Shown: positions 38,834 through 47,509 of the stretch, piece by piece
Layout of the letters: every line of letters starts with the position of its first letter
How positions within the stretch are numbered: the first letter of the stretch is position 1
From: Pyxidicoccus sp. MSG2
GTDB lineage: Bacteria; Myxococcota; Myxococcia; Myxococcales; Myxococcaceae
Assembly (NCBI RefSeq): GCF_026626705.1
Contig: NZ_JAPNKC010000001.1
Coordinates: 9,876,001 to 9,940,000 of the forward strand
DNA: 64,000 bases
Direction of reading: 5' to 3'
The notes under the pieces: generated by a model
What the model was told of the DNA's origin: nothing
Databases searched by the model: none
Seen by the model: the letters and a program-made list of their open reading frames with translations, nothing else
Position numbers and translations under genes: made by a program

Positions 38834-40090
38834 GTGAGCGGGTTCCGGAGCACAGCCCTGGGTTTCACCGCCGCGCTCTACGTGCTCGCGGGGCGCTGGG
38901 CCTTCAGCCGGCTGGACGCCGGGGGGGCCGGGGCAAGCCCGTTCCAGGAACTGCGGCTGTGGATTGTCATGGGCGGGCTCCTGCTCGCCACGCTGGGGCT
39001 GGTCCATGCCGCCCACCGCCAGCCGGTGCCGGGAGAGACGCGGCTGGACGCCGGGGTGGTGGCGGCGCTGCTGGCGTTCTTCGGATACCTGTGCGCCAGC
39101 GCGGCCTGGGCTCCCGAGTCGACATTCGTCTCGTGGAAGCTCTACGAGGTCATCCTGTCCGGGGTGATGAGCCTGGGCCTCGGGCTCGCCGCGCTCCGCC
39201 AGCCGGCGGACCGCGTGCTGGAAGCCTTCTGGGTCGTCGTCGTCACGGCCACGGGACTCCTGGCGCTCGTCGGCCTGCGCCAGTTCCTGGGCGGCGGCGC
39301 CGGGGCGCGCCTGGCGGTGATGGGTGGGGGGCCAAACGTCTTCGCCCGGCTGATGGGGATGTTCGCGCTCGGCGCCCTGTACTTCTGGCGGCGCGGAGGG
39401 GCGACGTGGCTCTGGATTCCGGCGGCGGCCACCGGCGTCCTCCTCGCCATCCTCACCGGCTCGCGCGGCGGGGCGCTCGCCATCATCGCCGGCGTCCTGA
39501 CCTTCCTCGCCCTGGGGCGAATCCCCCTGCGCCGGCTCGCCATGCTGTCGGTGCTCGCCACGGTCGCCACCGTGGGCGTGATGACCTTCACCCCGCTGGG
39601 CAAGGCGCTGAGCCACTCCATGGAGGAGCGGTTCCTCAAGCTGACCCTCAAGTACAAGGATGGCGAGGCCGGAGAGGGTGGGGTGTACCTGTCCGGGCGC
39701 GAGGTGCTGTACGAGCGGGCCTACGCGCTCGGGCTCGACGCACCGGTGATGGGGGCGGGGCTCGCGGCCTTCCCCGCGCTCGGGCTGGGCGTCTATCCCC
39801 ACAACCTCTTCCTCGAGGTGTTCTGCGAGGGCGGCGCGCTGGGGCTGATGTTCCTGGCCGGCGTCTTCCTCGCGTATGCGCGCGCGGCGTTCCGGGGACG
39901 CCGTGGCCTGGACGCGGCGACGGTGGGCGCGGTGGTGCTGGTGCTGGTGGGCAGCCAGTCCAGCGGCGACCTCTACGACGCCCGCTCCCTCTTCCTCCTC
40001 ATGATGCTGTCCTCGTGCACCACGGCCGCGAGGGAGGCACCGGAGCACTTCGAACCGGATGCCTGTGTCACCGCCGAAGGAGCGACCTGA
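38834..40090 (+). CDS. O-antigen polymerase/ligase-type membrane protein (Wzy candidate)
   Basis: This 418-residue protein is dominated by hydrophobic segments (about ten), with the large loop and HNLFLEVFCEGGALGL motif of the O-antigen ligase/polymerase (Wzy_C) family. In a Wzx/Wzy locus such a protein polymerises repeat units on the periplasmic side of the inner membrane. The start is GTG 38834, chosen because GGGAGG lies 6 bases upstream and it follows the wzc stop by 20 bases; the frame is open further left inside wzc. Ligase activity cannot be excluded, but no lipid A core genes are nearby. Confidence 0.85.
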   Translation: MSGFRSTALGFTAALYVLAGRWAFSRLDAGGAGASPFQELRLWIVMGGLLLATLGLVHAAHRQPVPGETRLDAGVVAALLAFFGYLCASAAWAPESTFVSWKLYEVILSGVMSLGLGLAALRQPADRVLEAFWVVVVTATGLLALVGLRQFLGGGAGARLAVMGGGPNVFARLMGMFALGALYFWRRGGATWLWIPAAATGVLLAILTGSRGGALAIIAGVLTFLALGRIPLRRLAMLSVLATVATVGVMTFTPLGKALSHSMEERFLKLTLKYKDGEAGEGGVYLSGREVLYERAYALGLDAPVMGAGLAAFPALGLGVYPHNLFLEVFCEGGALGLMFLAGVFLAYARAAFRGRRGLDAATVGAVVLVLVGSQSSGDLYDARSLFLLMMLSSCTTAAREAPEHFEPDACVTAEGAT

Positions 40091-40091
40091 C

Positions 40092-41309
40092 ATGAAGATC
40101 ATCTACCTCCATCAATACTTCACGACGCCGGAGATGCAGGGCGGGACGCGGTCCTACGAGCTCGCGCGCCGCCTGGTCCGCATGGGCCACGAGGTCCACA
40201 TGGTGACCTCCGACACCGGGCCCACCAACGAAGCAAAGGGCTGGCGCGAGACGGACGTGAGCGGCATCAACGTGCACTGGCTGCCGGTGCCCTACTCACA
40301 GAAGATGAGCTACCCGGACCGGATGCGCGCCTTCGGCAGCTTCGCCGTCGGCTCGGCGCAGCGGGCCGCGCAGCTCGGCGGCGACGTGGTCTTCGCCACC
40401 AGCACGCCGCTGACCATCGCGGTGCCCGGCATCGTCGCCTCGCGCTGGAACAAGCGGCCCATGGTCTTCGAGGTGAGGGACCTCTGGCCCGCACTCCCCA
40501 TCGCCGTCGGCGCCCTCAAGAGCCGCCCGGCCATCCTCGCCGCGCAGGTGCTCGAGAAGGCCGCCTACGCGGGCGCGGCGCACATCGTCGCGCTCTCGCC
40601 GGGCATGAAGGCCGGCGTGGAGGCGGCGGGCGTGCACCCGGAGAAGATCACCGTCATCCCCAACCTCTGCGACCCGGAGCGCTTCCAGGTGCCCGCCTCG
40701 GAGGGCGCGGCGTTCCGGCGCAAGTACCGCTGGCTCGGTGACAGGCCCATGGTCGTCTACGCGGGCACGCTCGGCCGGGTGAATGGCGTGGACTTCCTCG
40801 TCCGGCTTGCCGCGGAGGTGCTGAAGAAGGACCCGGAGATTCGCTTCGTCGTCGTAGGGCGGGGCAGCGAGGAGCCCACGCTGTACGCGCTCGCGGACAA
40901 GCTCGGGGTGAAGGACCGCAACCTCTTCTTCCTCCCGCCGGTGGCGAAGGCAGAGGTCCCCGCCATCCTCTCCGCGGCCACCATCGCCACGTCCCTCTTC
41001 ACCGACGTGCCGGGCATGGAGGACAACTCCGCCAACAAGGTGTTCGACGCGCTCGCCGCCAGCCGGCCGCTCGCGCTCAACTACGGAGGCTGGCAGGCGC
41101 AGTTGCTCGAGCAGGAGGGGTTCGGCGTGTACCTGCCGCCCAAGGACCTGCCCGCCGCGGGGGCGCTGCTGGCCAACCGGGTGCGTGACGCCCGGTGGCT
41201 CGCGGACGCGGGGCGGAAGGCGGGGAGGCTGGGCCGGGAGCGCTTCTCGGCGGACGCGGCGGCCCTCCGGCTCGACGAGGTGCTCCGGCGCACGGTAGGC
41301 AAGGCATGA
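40092..41309 (+). CDS. GT4-family glycosyltransferase
   Basis: This 405-residue cytoplasmic or membrane-associated enzyme adds a sugar to the lipid-linked repeat unit. It has the two-domain GT-B layout of family 4: N-terminal KIIYLHQYFTTPEMQGGTRSYE, then the WbuB-like FEVRDLWPALPIAVG segment, and a C-terminal nucleotide-sugar domain starting VVYAGTLGRVNGVDFLV with an acidic stretch near DVPGMEDNSANKVFD. The start lies one base after the polymerase stop, with AAGGAG upstream, so it belongs to the same operon. Donor and acceptor are unknown. Confidence 0.9.
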   Translation: MKIIYLHQYFTTPEMQGGTRSYELARRLVRMGHEVHMVTSDTGPTNEAKGWRETDVSGINVHWLPVPYSQKMSYPDRMRAFGSFAVGSAQRAAQLGGDVVFATSTPLTIAVPGIVASRWNKRPMVFEVRDLWPALPIAVGALKSRPAILAAQVLEKAAYAGAAHIVALSPGMKAGVEAAGVHPEKITVIPNLCDPERFQVPASEGAAFRRKYRWLGDRPMVVYAGTLGRVNGVDFLVRLAAEVLKKDPEIRFVVVGRGSEEPTLYALADKLGVKDRNLFFLPPVAKAEVPAILSAATIATSLFTDVPGMEDNSANKVFDALAASRPLALNYGGWQAQLLEQEGFGVYLPPKDLPAAGALLANRVRDARWLADAGRKAGRLGRERFSADAAALRLDEVLRRTVGKA

Positions 41310-42631
41310 CCCGGCGCCGGTCGACGGGGAGGAACTTCACGTGGACGCTCGCGGCCGGGCTCATCTACGCGTTGGCCCAGTGGGGTGTCCTGGTCCTCCT
41401 CGCTCGACTCGGCACGGTGGAGCAGGTCGGCGAGTTCGCGCTCGGGCTCGCCATCACCGCCCCGGTGATGCTCCTGGCGCGCATGCAGCTGCGCACGCTC
41501 CAGGCGACCGACGCGCGGGACGCGTACGGCTTCGAGCACTACCTGGGGCTGATGGTGCTCAACGTGCTCGGCGGCGTGCTGCTGTGCTGCGGCATCGCCC
41601 TGGCGGCGGGGTACTCCGCGGAGGCCTGCCTCGTCATCCCGCTGCTGGCGGTGGCCAAGGGCTTCGAGGCCCTCAGCGACGTGTTCTACGGGGCGCTGCA
41701 GCGCAACGAGCGGCTGGTCATCATCGCCCGCTCCACCATCGCCAAGAGCGTGCTCTCCATGGTGCTGGTGGCGTTCGCGCTCTGGGCCACGAACAGCGCG
41801 GCGGTCGCGGCGGCCGCACTGGGGCTTTCCTGGGCGCTGGTGCTCTTCCTCCTCGACGTGCCCACGTACCGTCGGGAGTTCGGCGCCGCGAGCCCCTGGC
41901 GCCAGCTGTGGCGGGCGCCCTGGCGCGAGCAGGGCGTGCGCCTGAAGAGCCTGCTGGGGCTCGCCTATGCGCTCGGCATCGCCTCGCTGCTGGGCTCGCT
42001 GCGCCCCAACGTCCCGCGCTACCTGCTGGAGGCGCACGCCGGCCAGGCCGAGCTGGGCGTGTACGCCGCGCTCGCGTACTTCTCGGCGCTGGGCGGCCGG
42101 GTGGTGCAGGCGCTCGGGCAGGTGCTGAACCCCCGGCTGGGGCGCTACCACGCGGAGGGGGACCAGCGCCGCTTTGGCCGCGCGCTCCTGGCCTTCTCGG
42201 GTGGGTCGGCGCTGGTGGGCGTCTGCGCCATCGTCGGTGCGGCGTTGCTGGGCCGCCAGGTGCTGACGCTCTTCTATGGGGCGCCGTATGCGCGCAACAA
42301 CGGTCTGTTCGTCTGGCTGATGGTGGCCGCAGCACTGGAGTACGTCGGCACGAGCCTCCAGTCCGCGCTCACGGCGGCGCGGGAGCTAAAGGTGCAGATG
42401 GTGATGCTCGTCTTCTCCGTCGCGGTGGTGGGGTTGGGGAGCCTGTACTGGGTGCCCAGGGTGGGCCCGGTGGGGGCGGCCTGGGCCCTGTCTCTGGGCT
42501 GGCTCACCGAGCTGGGCTGTAGCGGGTGGCTCGCCCTGCGCGCGTGGCGGCGCCTGGGCCGCAAGGAGGCGAGCGCGGTGCCCGGCGGCTCCCGGGCGCA
42601 GGTGGCGCCCGGCGCGGACCAGGTCGCCTGA
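41306..42631 (+). CDS. Wzx-type polysaccharide flippase
   Basis: This 441-residue polytopic membrane protein of the MATE/MOP exporter superfamily has about twelve hydrophobic segments and basic cytoplasmic loops. Its role is to flip the undecaprenyl-diphosphate-linked repeat unit to the periplasm for the polymerase. The start ATGA overlaps the upstream glycosyltransferase stop by four bases, indicating translational coupling. The C-terminal tail is Gly/Ala-rich and probably disordered. Confidence 0.88.
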   Translation: MTRRRSTGRNFTWTLAAGLIYALAQWGVLVLLARLGTVEQVGEFALGLAITAPVMLLARMQLRTLQATDARDAYGFEHYLGLMVLNVLGGVLLCCGIALAAGYSAEACLVIPLLAVAKGFEALSDVFYGALQRNERLVIIARSTIAKSVLSMVLVAFALWATNSAAVAAAALGLSWALVLFLLDVPTYRREFGAASPWRQLWRAPWREQGVRLKSLLGLAYALGIASLLGSLRPNVPRYLLEAHAGQAELGVYAALAYFSALGGRVVQALGQVLNPRLGRYHAEGDQRRFGRALLAFSGGSALVGVCAIVGAALLGRQVLTLFYGAPYARNNGLFVWLMVAAALEYVGTSLQSALTAARELKVQMVMLVFSVAVVGLGSLYWVPRVGPVGAAWALSLGWLTELGCSGWLALRAWRRLGRKEASAVPGGSRAQVAPGADQVA

Positions 42632-42758
42632 GCCCCCCGGCGGGGCGCCCCGGCGCCGGGGCCGCGACGGCGAGGCACGGCCCGCGGGCGGGTGGTGGGG
42701 GCGCGTGGTGGCGCCCACGTTGTCGTTCGGTGGAACACTGGCAACGGAGGGCGGACGC

Positions 42759-43403
42759 ATGCAACGACAGGCAGGGAAGGCGCTCCTTTTCAAACAGTGC
42801 ATCGACCGGGTGGCCGCGGCCGCGGGGCTCTTGTGCCTCGCCCCGGTGATGGCCGTGACGGCGCTGGCCGTCCGCGTCTCCATGGGAGGCCCGGTGCTCT
42901 TCCGCCAGCAGCGCCCGGGACGCGGGGGCAGGACGTTCCAGCTCGTGAAGTTCCGCACCATGCTCGACGCGCGGGACGAGAACGGCCGTCCACTGCCGGA
43001 CGCGCAGCGCCTCACTCGCACCGGGCGCTTCCTGCGCTCGGTGAGCCTGGACGAGCTTCCTCAGCTCTGGAACGTGCTGCGCGGCGACATGAGCCTGGTG
43101 GGGCCGCGCCCGCTCCTCCTCGAGTACCTGTCGCGCTACTCCACCGAGCAGGCGCGGCGCCATGACGTGCTGCCGGGCATCACCGGCTGGGCGCAGGTGA
43201 ACGGACGCAACGCGCTGGACTGGAAGCAGCGCTTCCAGCACGACGTCTGGTACGTGGACCACTGGAGCCTGGCGCTGGACGCGAGGATTCTCGGGCTGAC
43301 CTTCCTGCGCGTCGTGCAGCGCCAGGGCATCGCCTCCGAGGGGCAGGCGACGATGTACCCGTTCCTCGGGAACGGCGTGGAGGCCGCGGCTCAGCGGCCC
43401 TGA
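42759..43403 (+). CDS. PglC-like initiating sugar-phosphate transferase
   Basis: This 214-residue monotopic phosphoglycosyl transferase of the bacterial sugar transferase family moves a sugar-1-phosphate from its UDP donor to undecaprenyl phosphate and so starts the repeat unit. It has one N-terminal membrane hairpin (about residues 18-42), the KFRTM motif, the catalytic Asp98-Glu99 dyad in SLDELPQLWNVLRGDMSLVG, and the PGITGWAQVNGRN signature. It is the short PglC type rather than the long WbaP type. GGAGG lies about 8 bases before ATG 42759. Its 3' end overlaps the convergent aminotransferase by 13 bases. Confidence 0.9.
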   Translation: MQRQAGKALLFKQCIDRVAAAAGLLCLAPVMAVTALAVRVSMGGPVLFRQQRPGRGGRTFQLVKFRTMLDARDENGRPLPDAQRLTRTGRFLRSVSLDELPQLWNVLRGDMSLVGPRPLLLEYLSRYSTEQARRHDVLPGITGWAQVNGRNALDWKQRFQHDVWYVDHWSLALDARILGLTFLRVVQRQGIASEGQATMYPFLGNGVEAAAQRP

Positions 43404-44524
43404 TGCACGGCCCTCACCACGTCCACCACCCGGGCCAGGTCGTCCGGGGTGAGGTTGGAGCCGGAGGGCAGGCAGAGCCCGTGCTGGAACAGCTCCTCCG
43501 CCACCTGGCCGCCCCGCCGCGCATAGGCGGAGAACACCGGCTGCAGGTGCATGGGCTTCCACACGGGCCGCGCCTCGATGTCCTCCCGCTCCAGGGCGAG
43601 CCGCACCGCCTCCCGGTCCGCGCCGAAGCGCTCCGGGTCGACGGTCAGCGTCGTCAGCCAGCGCGTGTGGCGCCCCCAGGGCACCTCGGGCATGAAGGTG
43701 ATGCCCGGCACGTCGGCGAGCGCGCGCACGTAGTACGCATGATTCCCGCGCCGCGCGGCGACGCGCTCCTCCAGCACCCGGAGCTGCGCGCGGCCGATGG
43801 CCGCCAGCACGTTGCTGAGGCGGTAGTTGTAGCCCACCTCGGAGTGTTGATAGTGCGGCGCCGGGTCGCGCGCCTGGGTGGCCAGCTTGAGCGCGTGGCG
43901 GATGAGCCCCTCGTCGGATGACACCAGCATCCCCCCGCCCGAGGTGGTGATGATCTTGTTTCCGTTGAAGGAGTAGATGCCGGCCCGGCCCAGCGTGCCC
44001 GGAGCGCGCCCCTTGTACGTGCTCCCCAGGGCCTCGGCCGCGTCCTCGATGACCGGCACGCCATGGCGCTCGCAGGCCGCGAGGATGGAGTCCAGGTCGG
44101 CGCTCTGCCCGTAGAGGTGGACCACCACCACCGCGCGAGGCAGCCGTCCGGACCGGGCGCGCGCCTCCAGCTCCTCCTCCAGCAGGGCGGGGTCCATGTT
44201 CCAGGAGGCGCGCTCGCTGTCGATGAAGACGGGGGACGCGCCCAGGTAGCAGATGGGATTCACCGAGGCGGAGAAGGTGAGGGTGCTCACCAGCACGTCA
44301 TCCCCCGTGCCCACGCCCACCAGTTGCAGGGCGAGGTGGAGCGCGGCCGTGCCGGAGCTCAGCGCGAGCGCATGCTTCGCCCCGACGCAGCGGGCGAACT
44401 CCTCCTGGAAGGCATCGACGTGCGGGCCCAGGGGGGCAATCCAGTTACTCGCGAAGGCCTCGTCGACGTAGCCCCGCTCGAGCCCTCCCAGGTGCGGCGA
44501 GGACAGGTGGATGCGCTGGGGCAT
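43391..44524 (-). CDS. DegT/DnrJ/EryC1-family sugar aminotransferase (PglE-like)
   Basis: This 377-residue PLP enzyme converts a nucleotide 4-keto-6-deoxysugar to the 4-amino sugar. It has the phosphate-binding SSGTAALH segment, the cofactor-nitrogen aspartate in EDAAEALG (Asp161) and the Schiff-base lysine Lys190 in SFNGNKIITTSGGG. With the dehydratase and acetyltransferase of this locus it fits the PglE step of bacillosamine synthesis; the M. xanthus ExoH protein is also of this family. ATG 44524 has AGGAG about 9 bases upstream. The gene is convergent with the sugar transferase. Confidence 0.9.
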   Translation of the reverse strand: MPQRIHLSSPHLGGLERGYVDEAFASNWIAPLGPHVDAFQEEFARCVGAKHALALSSGTAALHLALQLVGVGTGDDVLVSTLTFSASVNPICYLGASPVFIDSERASWNMDPALLEEELEARARSGRLPRAVVVVHLYGQSADLDSILAACERHGVPVIEDAAEALGSTYKGRAPGTLGRAGIYSFNGNKIITTSGGGMLVSSDEGLIRHALKLATQARDPAPHYQHSEVGYNYRLSNVLAAIGRAQLRVLEERVAARRGNHAYYVRALADVPGITFMPEVPWGRHTRWLTTLTVDPERFGADREAVRLALEREDIEARPVWKPMHLQPVFSAYARRGGQVAEELFQHGLCLPSGSNLTPDDLARVVDVVRAVHQGR

Positions 44525-44643
44525 GGGCAGGGCTCCTGGGTGGCGCCGGGGTGGCCGCCGGCGTGTCCGGGAGCCTGCTCACCGCGGGCGTCCCGCGCCC
44601 TGGGACTCGGAGGCGGGGCATCTGTCCGCTTCCAGGGCACAGC

Positions 44644-45858
44644 TCACGCGCCCAGGGCGGCGAGCACCCTGGCGGCCACCGCATCCCACGAGCGCGCCAC
44701 CGCCGCGGCGTGGATGCGCTGCTCCATGGCGGCACGCCCGGCCTCGTCGAGGCGGGCGGCCTCGTACATCACCTCGGTGAGCTTTCCCGTGTTCAAGGGC
44801 ATCACGGACCAGCCCGCGCCCGTCGCGCGCACGTAGTCGTGCAGGTCCGGCGGCCCTCCGGCGATGACGGGACGGAGGAAGGAGCGGGCGAGCTGCGCCG
44901 TGCCGCTCTCGTGGCGGATGTGCTCGTCGTAGAGGTTGAGCACCGCGTCCGCGGCCCCGAAGTACCGGCGGTGCTCGCCCAGGGGGATGAAGCCCGGGAA
45001 CATCCGCACGCGCTGACCGACGCCGGTCTGCTCACGCAGCGCCTGGAGCTGCCGGAACGAGACGTCACCTTCCGGGCCCGCGACGAGCAGCTCCCACTCG
45101 GGGCTGCGCGCCAGGGCCTCGAAGACGAGCCGGTAGCACTTGTCGGCCCGCAGGGTGCCGAAGGCGAGCATCACCTTGCGCCGCGTGTCGACGCCCAGCC
45201 CCGCGCGGGCCGCCGCCCGGTCCAGGCGCGGCACCTTCTCGGGGTGGGGGGCGCCATACGGAAGCACCTCGACCTTGTGGCGGTAGCCCTGCCCGGGGTC
45301 GACGTTCTCCAACAGGTTCTCCCGCATCCCGGGCGCGTGGACGAAGGCCCGGTCCATGCTGCGCAGGATGTGCCGGGCGAACGGGCGCGCGAGGAGCTTG
45401 TAGGCGGCGGCGGCGGGCGACGCGTGCCTCAGGTTGAAGTTGGTGTCGTGGAAGATGCACACCTGCCGGTGCGCGCGGGGCGCTCGCGCGAGGTGCGCCG
45501 CCAGGGAGACGTACTCGAAGGCCTCGAACAGCAGCGGCGGCCCGCCCAGGTGGTGGTGCACGCGCTGCAACTCCCCGAAGAGCCGCACCTGGCGCTCCAG
45601 GCGGCTGGCCCCCCAGACGACATCCCCCCAGGGCCCCAGGCGCTCACGGCACGCCGCGCGGGACTCGACCACGGTGTTCCTGCCGACGGCATGCGAGACG
45701 ATGGGCGTGGGGTAGCTTCCCAGGCCCTTCATCCCGAAGACGTGCACCTCCACACCGAGCCGCGCGAGCGCCTCTCCCAGCCCGGTGAGATAGGACTGCT
45801 GGTGTCCGTAGAGCTGGAACGCCGCCGGGCTGAAGATGAGCAGGCGATTCGGTGCCAT
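44644..45858 (-). CDS. Glycosyltransferase, GT4-like
   Basis: This 404-residue GT-B enzyme has an N-terminal acceptor half (LLIFSPAAFQLYGHQQSYL) and a C-terminal donor half with VMLAFGTLRADKCYRLVFEA and the loop ADAVLNLYDEHIRHESG in the place of the family E-x7-E motif. It presumably adds one sugar of the repeat unit. The start is placed at ATG 45858 because homology-like sequence begins there; the frame is open for a further 40 arginine-rich residues that look non-coding. It follows the lipoprotein gene on the minus strand after a strong terminator, so it probably has its own promoter. Confidence 0.85.
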   Translation of the reverse strand: MAPNRLLIFSPAAFQLYGHQQSYLTGLGEALARLGVEVHVFGMKGLGSYPTPIVSHAVGRNTVVESRAACRERLGPWGDVVWGASRLERQVRLFGELQRVHHHLGGPPLLFEAFEYVSLAAHLARAPRAHRQVCIFHDTNFNLRHASPAAAAYKLLARPFARHILRSMDRAFVHAPGMRENLLENVDPGQGYRHKVEVLPYGAPHPEKVPRLDRAAARAGLGVDTRRKVMLAFGTLRADKCYRLVFEALARSPEWELLVAGPEGDVSFRQLQALREQTGVGQRVRMFPGFIPLGEHRRYFGAADAVLNLYDEHIRHESGTAQLARSFLRPVIAGGPPDLHDYVRATGAGWSVMPLNTGKLTEVMYEAARLDEAGRAAMEQRIHAAAVARSWDAVAARVLAALGA

Positions 45859-45932
45859 GGCGCCCGGAGTCCACAGCGCCCGCCGGGGACACACAACCTC
45901 CCCGCGGTGCAGGGGCCCTGACGCATAAAAGC

Positions 45933-45972
45933 GAATCGCCGGGCGGCGCGAGGACGCGCCACCCGGCGATTC
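45933..45972 (-). terminator. Strong rho-independent terminator
   Basis: This is an almost perfect hairpin: an 11-base outer stem (GAATCGCCGGG with CCCGGCGATTC), one C-A mismatch, then a 6-base inner stem (GGCGCG with CGCGCC) around AGGA. Read on the minus strand it is followed by GCTTTTATG, a T-run. It lies 36 bases after the stop of the lipoprotein gene that ends at 46008. Confidence 0.85.
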
Positions 45973-46007
45973 ATGCAACCCGACACCGCCAGGGACTTCG
46001 GCGGGGT

Positions 46008-47342
46008 CTACTGCCCCAGCATCTTCGCGTTGAGCGCGCCCTGGGCGTAGAAGTCGATGTTCTTCCCGACGCCGTGCGCCTCCAGCCGGCGCTGCAGGTT
46101 GGCGTCGTAGCGGCCGAGCTTCATCAGGCCGTCGTTGAACCAGCCGGTGCCGGCGCCGGAGCCGTCGACAAATTCGGCGTACTTCGTGGCCGAGGGCCAG
46201 ATGACGGTGTTGAGCGTCCCGATGAACTTGGTGATGTCATCGGCCGTCCACTCCATGCCGGCGTCCCGCGCCTCGACGATGTACGCCAGCATGCCGTTGG
46301 CGTGCGCCACGTCCTGGCCGGGGCGCGCGGTGGCGGCCCACACGTCACTCCAGTAGTAGGCCGGAGTGGAGACGAAGCCCGTGCGCAGCTGCCCGCGCAG
46401 GGACGAGGTGGAGTTGGGCAGGTCGCGGTTGATGTTGTTGAAGACCGTCAGGTACGTGGCCTTGCGCGTGGCGTCCGCCGTCATGCGCGACAGGTCCATG
46501 GCCATGAAGGCCCAGTGCGAGGCCATGTGCGTGCGGTTGCGGTAGACGTAGGAGTTCGCGCCGCGCTTGTACCACTTGTCGAAGATGTTCTTCTCCGTGA
46601 AGGCGAGCAGCTTGTCGTACTGCGCCTTGTAGGTGGCATTGCCGTACAGCGCGGGCGTCTCACGGATGACGCGCAGCATGCGCGTCACGTAGCGCCAGCA
46701 ATAGCTCTCGAACAGGGGCACTTCCTGCCCCAGGGTGTCCGAGCGCGCCGAGGCCCAGCCCAGGTACGCGTCCTTGAACTGGCTCTTGGGCAGCGACGAC
46801 GACACCTTGGCGTGGGCGACCACGTTGTTGGTGTAGAGCAGCGCGCGGTCCAGGTACTGCGTCTTGCCCGTGGCCCGGTACATCGCGGTGTTCGCGTCGA
46901 TGCCATAGGCCAGGTTGTAGAACTGCCAGCTGTCCAGCGAGTTGCTCATGGGCAGATAGGTCCCGGTGTGCTCGGCGCTCCAGCGGCTGACGAACAGCTG
47001 CTCCCAGGCCGCCACGGTGCGCAGAGGGGCGGTAGCGGCGGCCGTCGCGGTGAGCGACTCCTCGGAGGAAGCAGGCGCCTCGGTCGCCGGCGCCTCGGAG
47101 GAGGCAGGCGCAGGGGTCGGCAGTGCGGCCACCAGCTCGGGGGCCGCTTCGGTTCCTTCGCTCGCGCCAGCAGTCACATCGGGGGTGACGGCGACCTGTT
47201 CACCGTCGGGGGTCACGACCATGCCGGAGTCAGGGTCGGCCATCTCCGCGTTGGGGTCGCAGGCGAGGCCCGCGATGAGGGCGAGGGACAGGAGCGAGGT
47301 CATGGCAAGGCCACGGGTGCTTCGACGACAGAAGTTCAACAT
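46008..47342 (-). CDS. Exported lipoprotein, possible (alpha/alpha)-toroid polysaccharide-active enzyme
   Basis: This 444-residue protein has a basic signal sequence and candidate lipidation at about Cys27 (LIAGLACDPN). A Pro/Ala/Glu/Thr-rich linker of about 75 residues (PTPAPASSEAPATEAPAS) follows, then a helical, aromatic-rich domain of about 320 residues (WQFYNLAYGIDANTAMYRAT, FESYCWRYVTRMLRVIRE, HMASHWAFMAMDL). The helical-repeat look resembles toroid folds of polysaccharide lyases and glucuronyl hydrolases, but no family is certain and no catalytic residues can be named. Its place inside the polysaccharide locus supports a role in trimming or modifying the polymer at the cell surface. 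The start at 47342 gives a proper signal peptide; the frame is open upstream. Confidence 0.7.
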   Translation of the reverse strand: MLNFCRRSTRGLAMTSLLSLALIAGLACDPNAEMADPDSGMVVTPDGEQVAVTPDVTAGASEGTEAAPELVAALPTPAPASSEAPATEAPASSEESLTATAAATAPLRTVAAWEQLFVSRWSAEHTGTYLPMSNSLDSWQFYNLAYGIDANTAMYRATGKTQYLDRALLYTNNVVAHAKVSSSLPKSQFKDAYLGWASARSDTLGQEVPLFESYCWRYVTRMLRVIRETPALYGNATYKAQYDKLLAFTEKNIFDKWYKRGANSYVYRNRTHMASHWAFMAMDLSRMTADATRKATYLTVFNNINRDLPNSTSSLRGQLRTGFVSTPAYYWSDVWAATARPGQDVAHANGMLAYIVEARDAGMEWTADDITKFIGTLNTVIWPSATKYAEFVDGSGAGTGWFNDGLMKLGRYDANLQRRLEAHGVGKNIDFYAQGALNAKMLGQ

Positions 47343-47509
47343 CAATTGTGTCCTTGGGGGAGTAGGCCATCGCTCGCGTGGATGGCTACTCTGCAATGGG
47401 AACGCCGGAGTGCGTTCGTTGGCGAGTGGAACGTGTGCAGACAAACCAAATTCCGACGAAGGCTCGTGCCGCGAGGCATGGGCCGCCCGCTCGGAGGTGG
47501 TGCGAGCCG
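47343..47509. promoter_or_regulatory. Divergent promoter region
   Basis: This is 167 bases between the lipoprotein (minus) and acyltransferase (plus) genes, and it must drive both. GGAGG at 47493-47497 is the probable ribosome binding site of the right-hand gene. No promoter consensus is evident. Confidence 0.4.
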
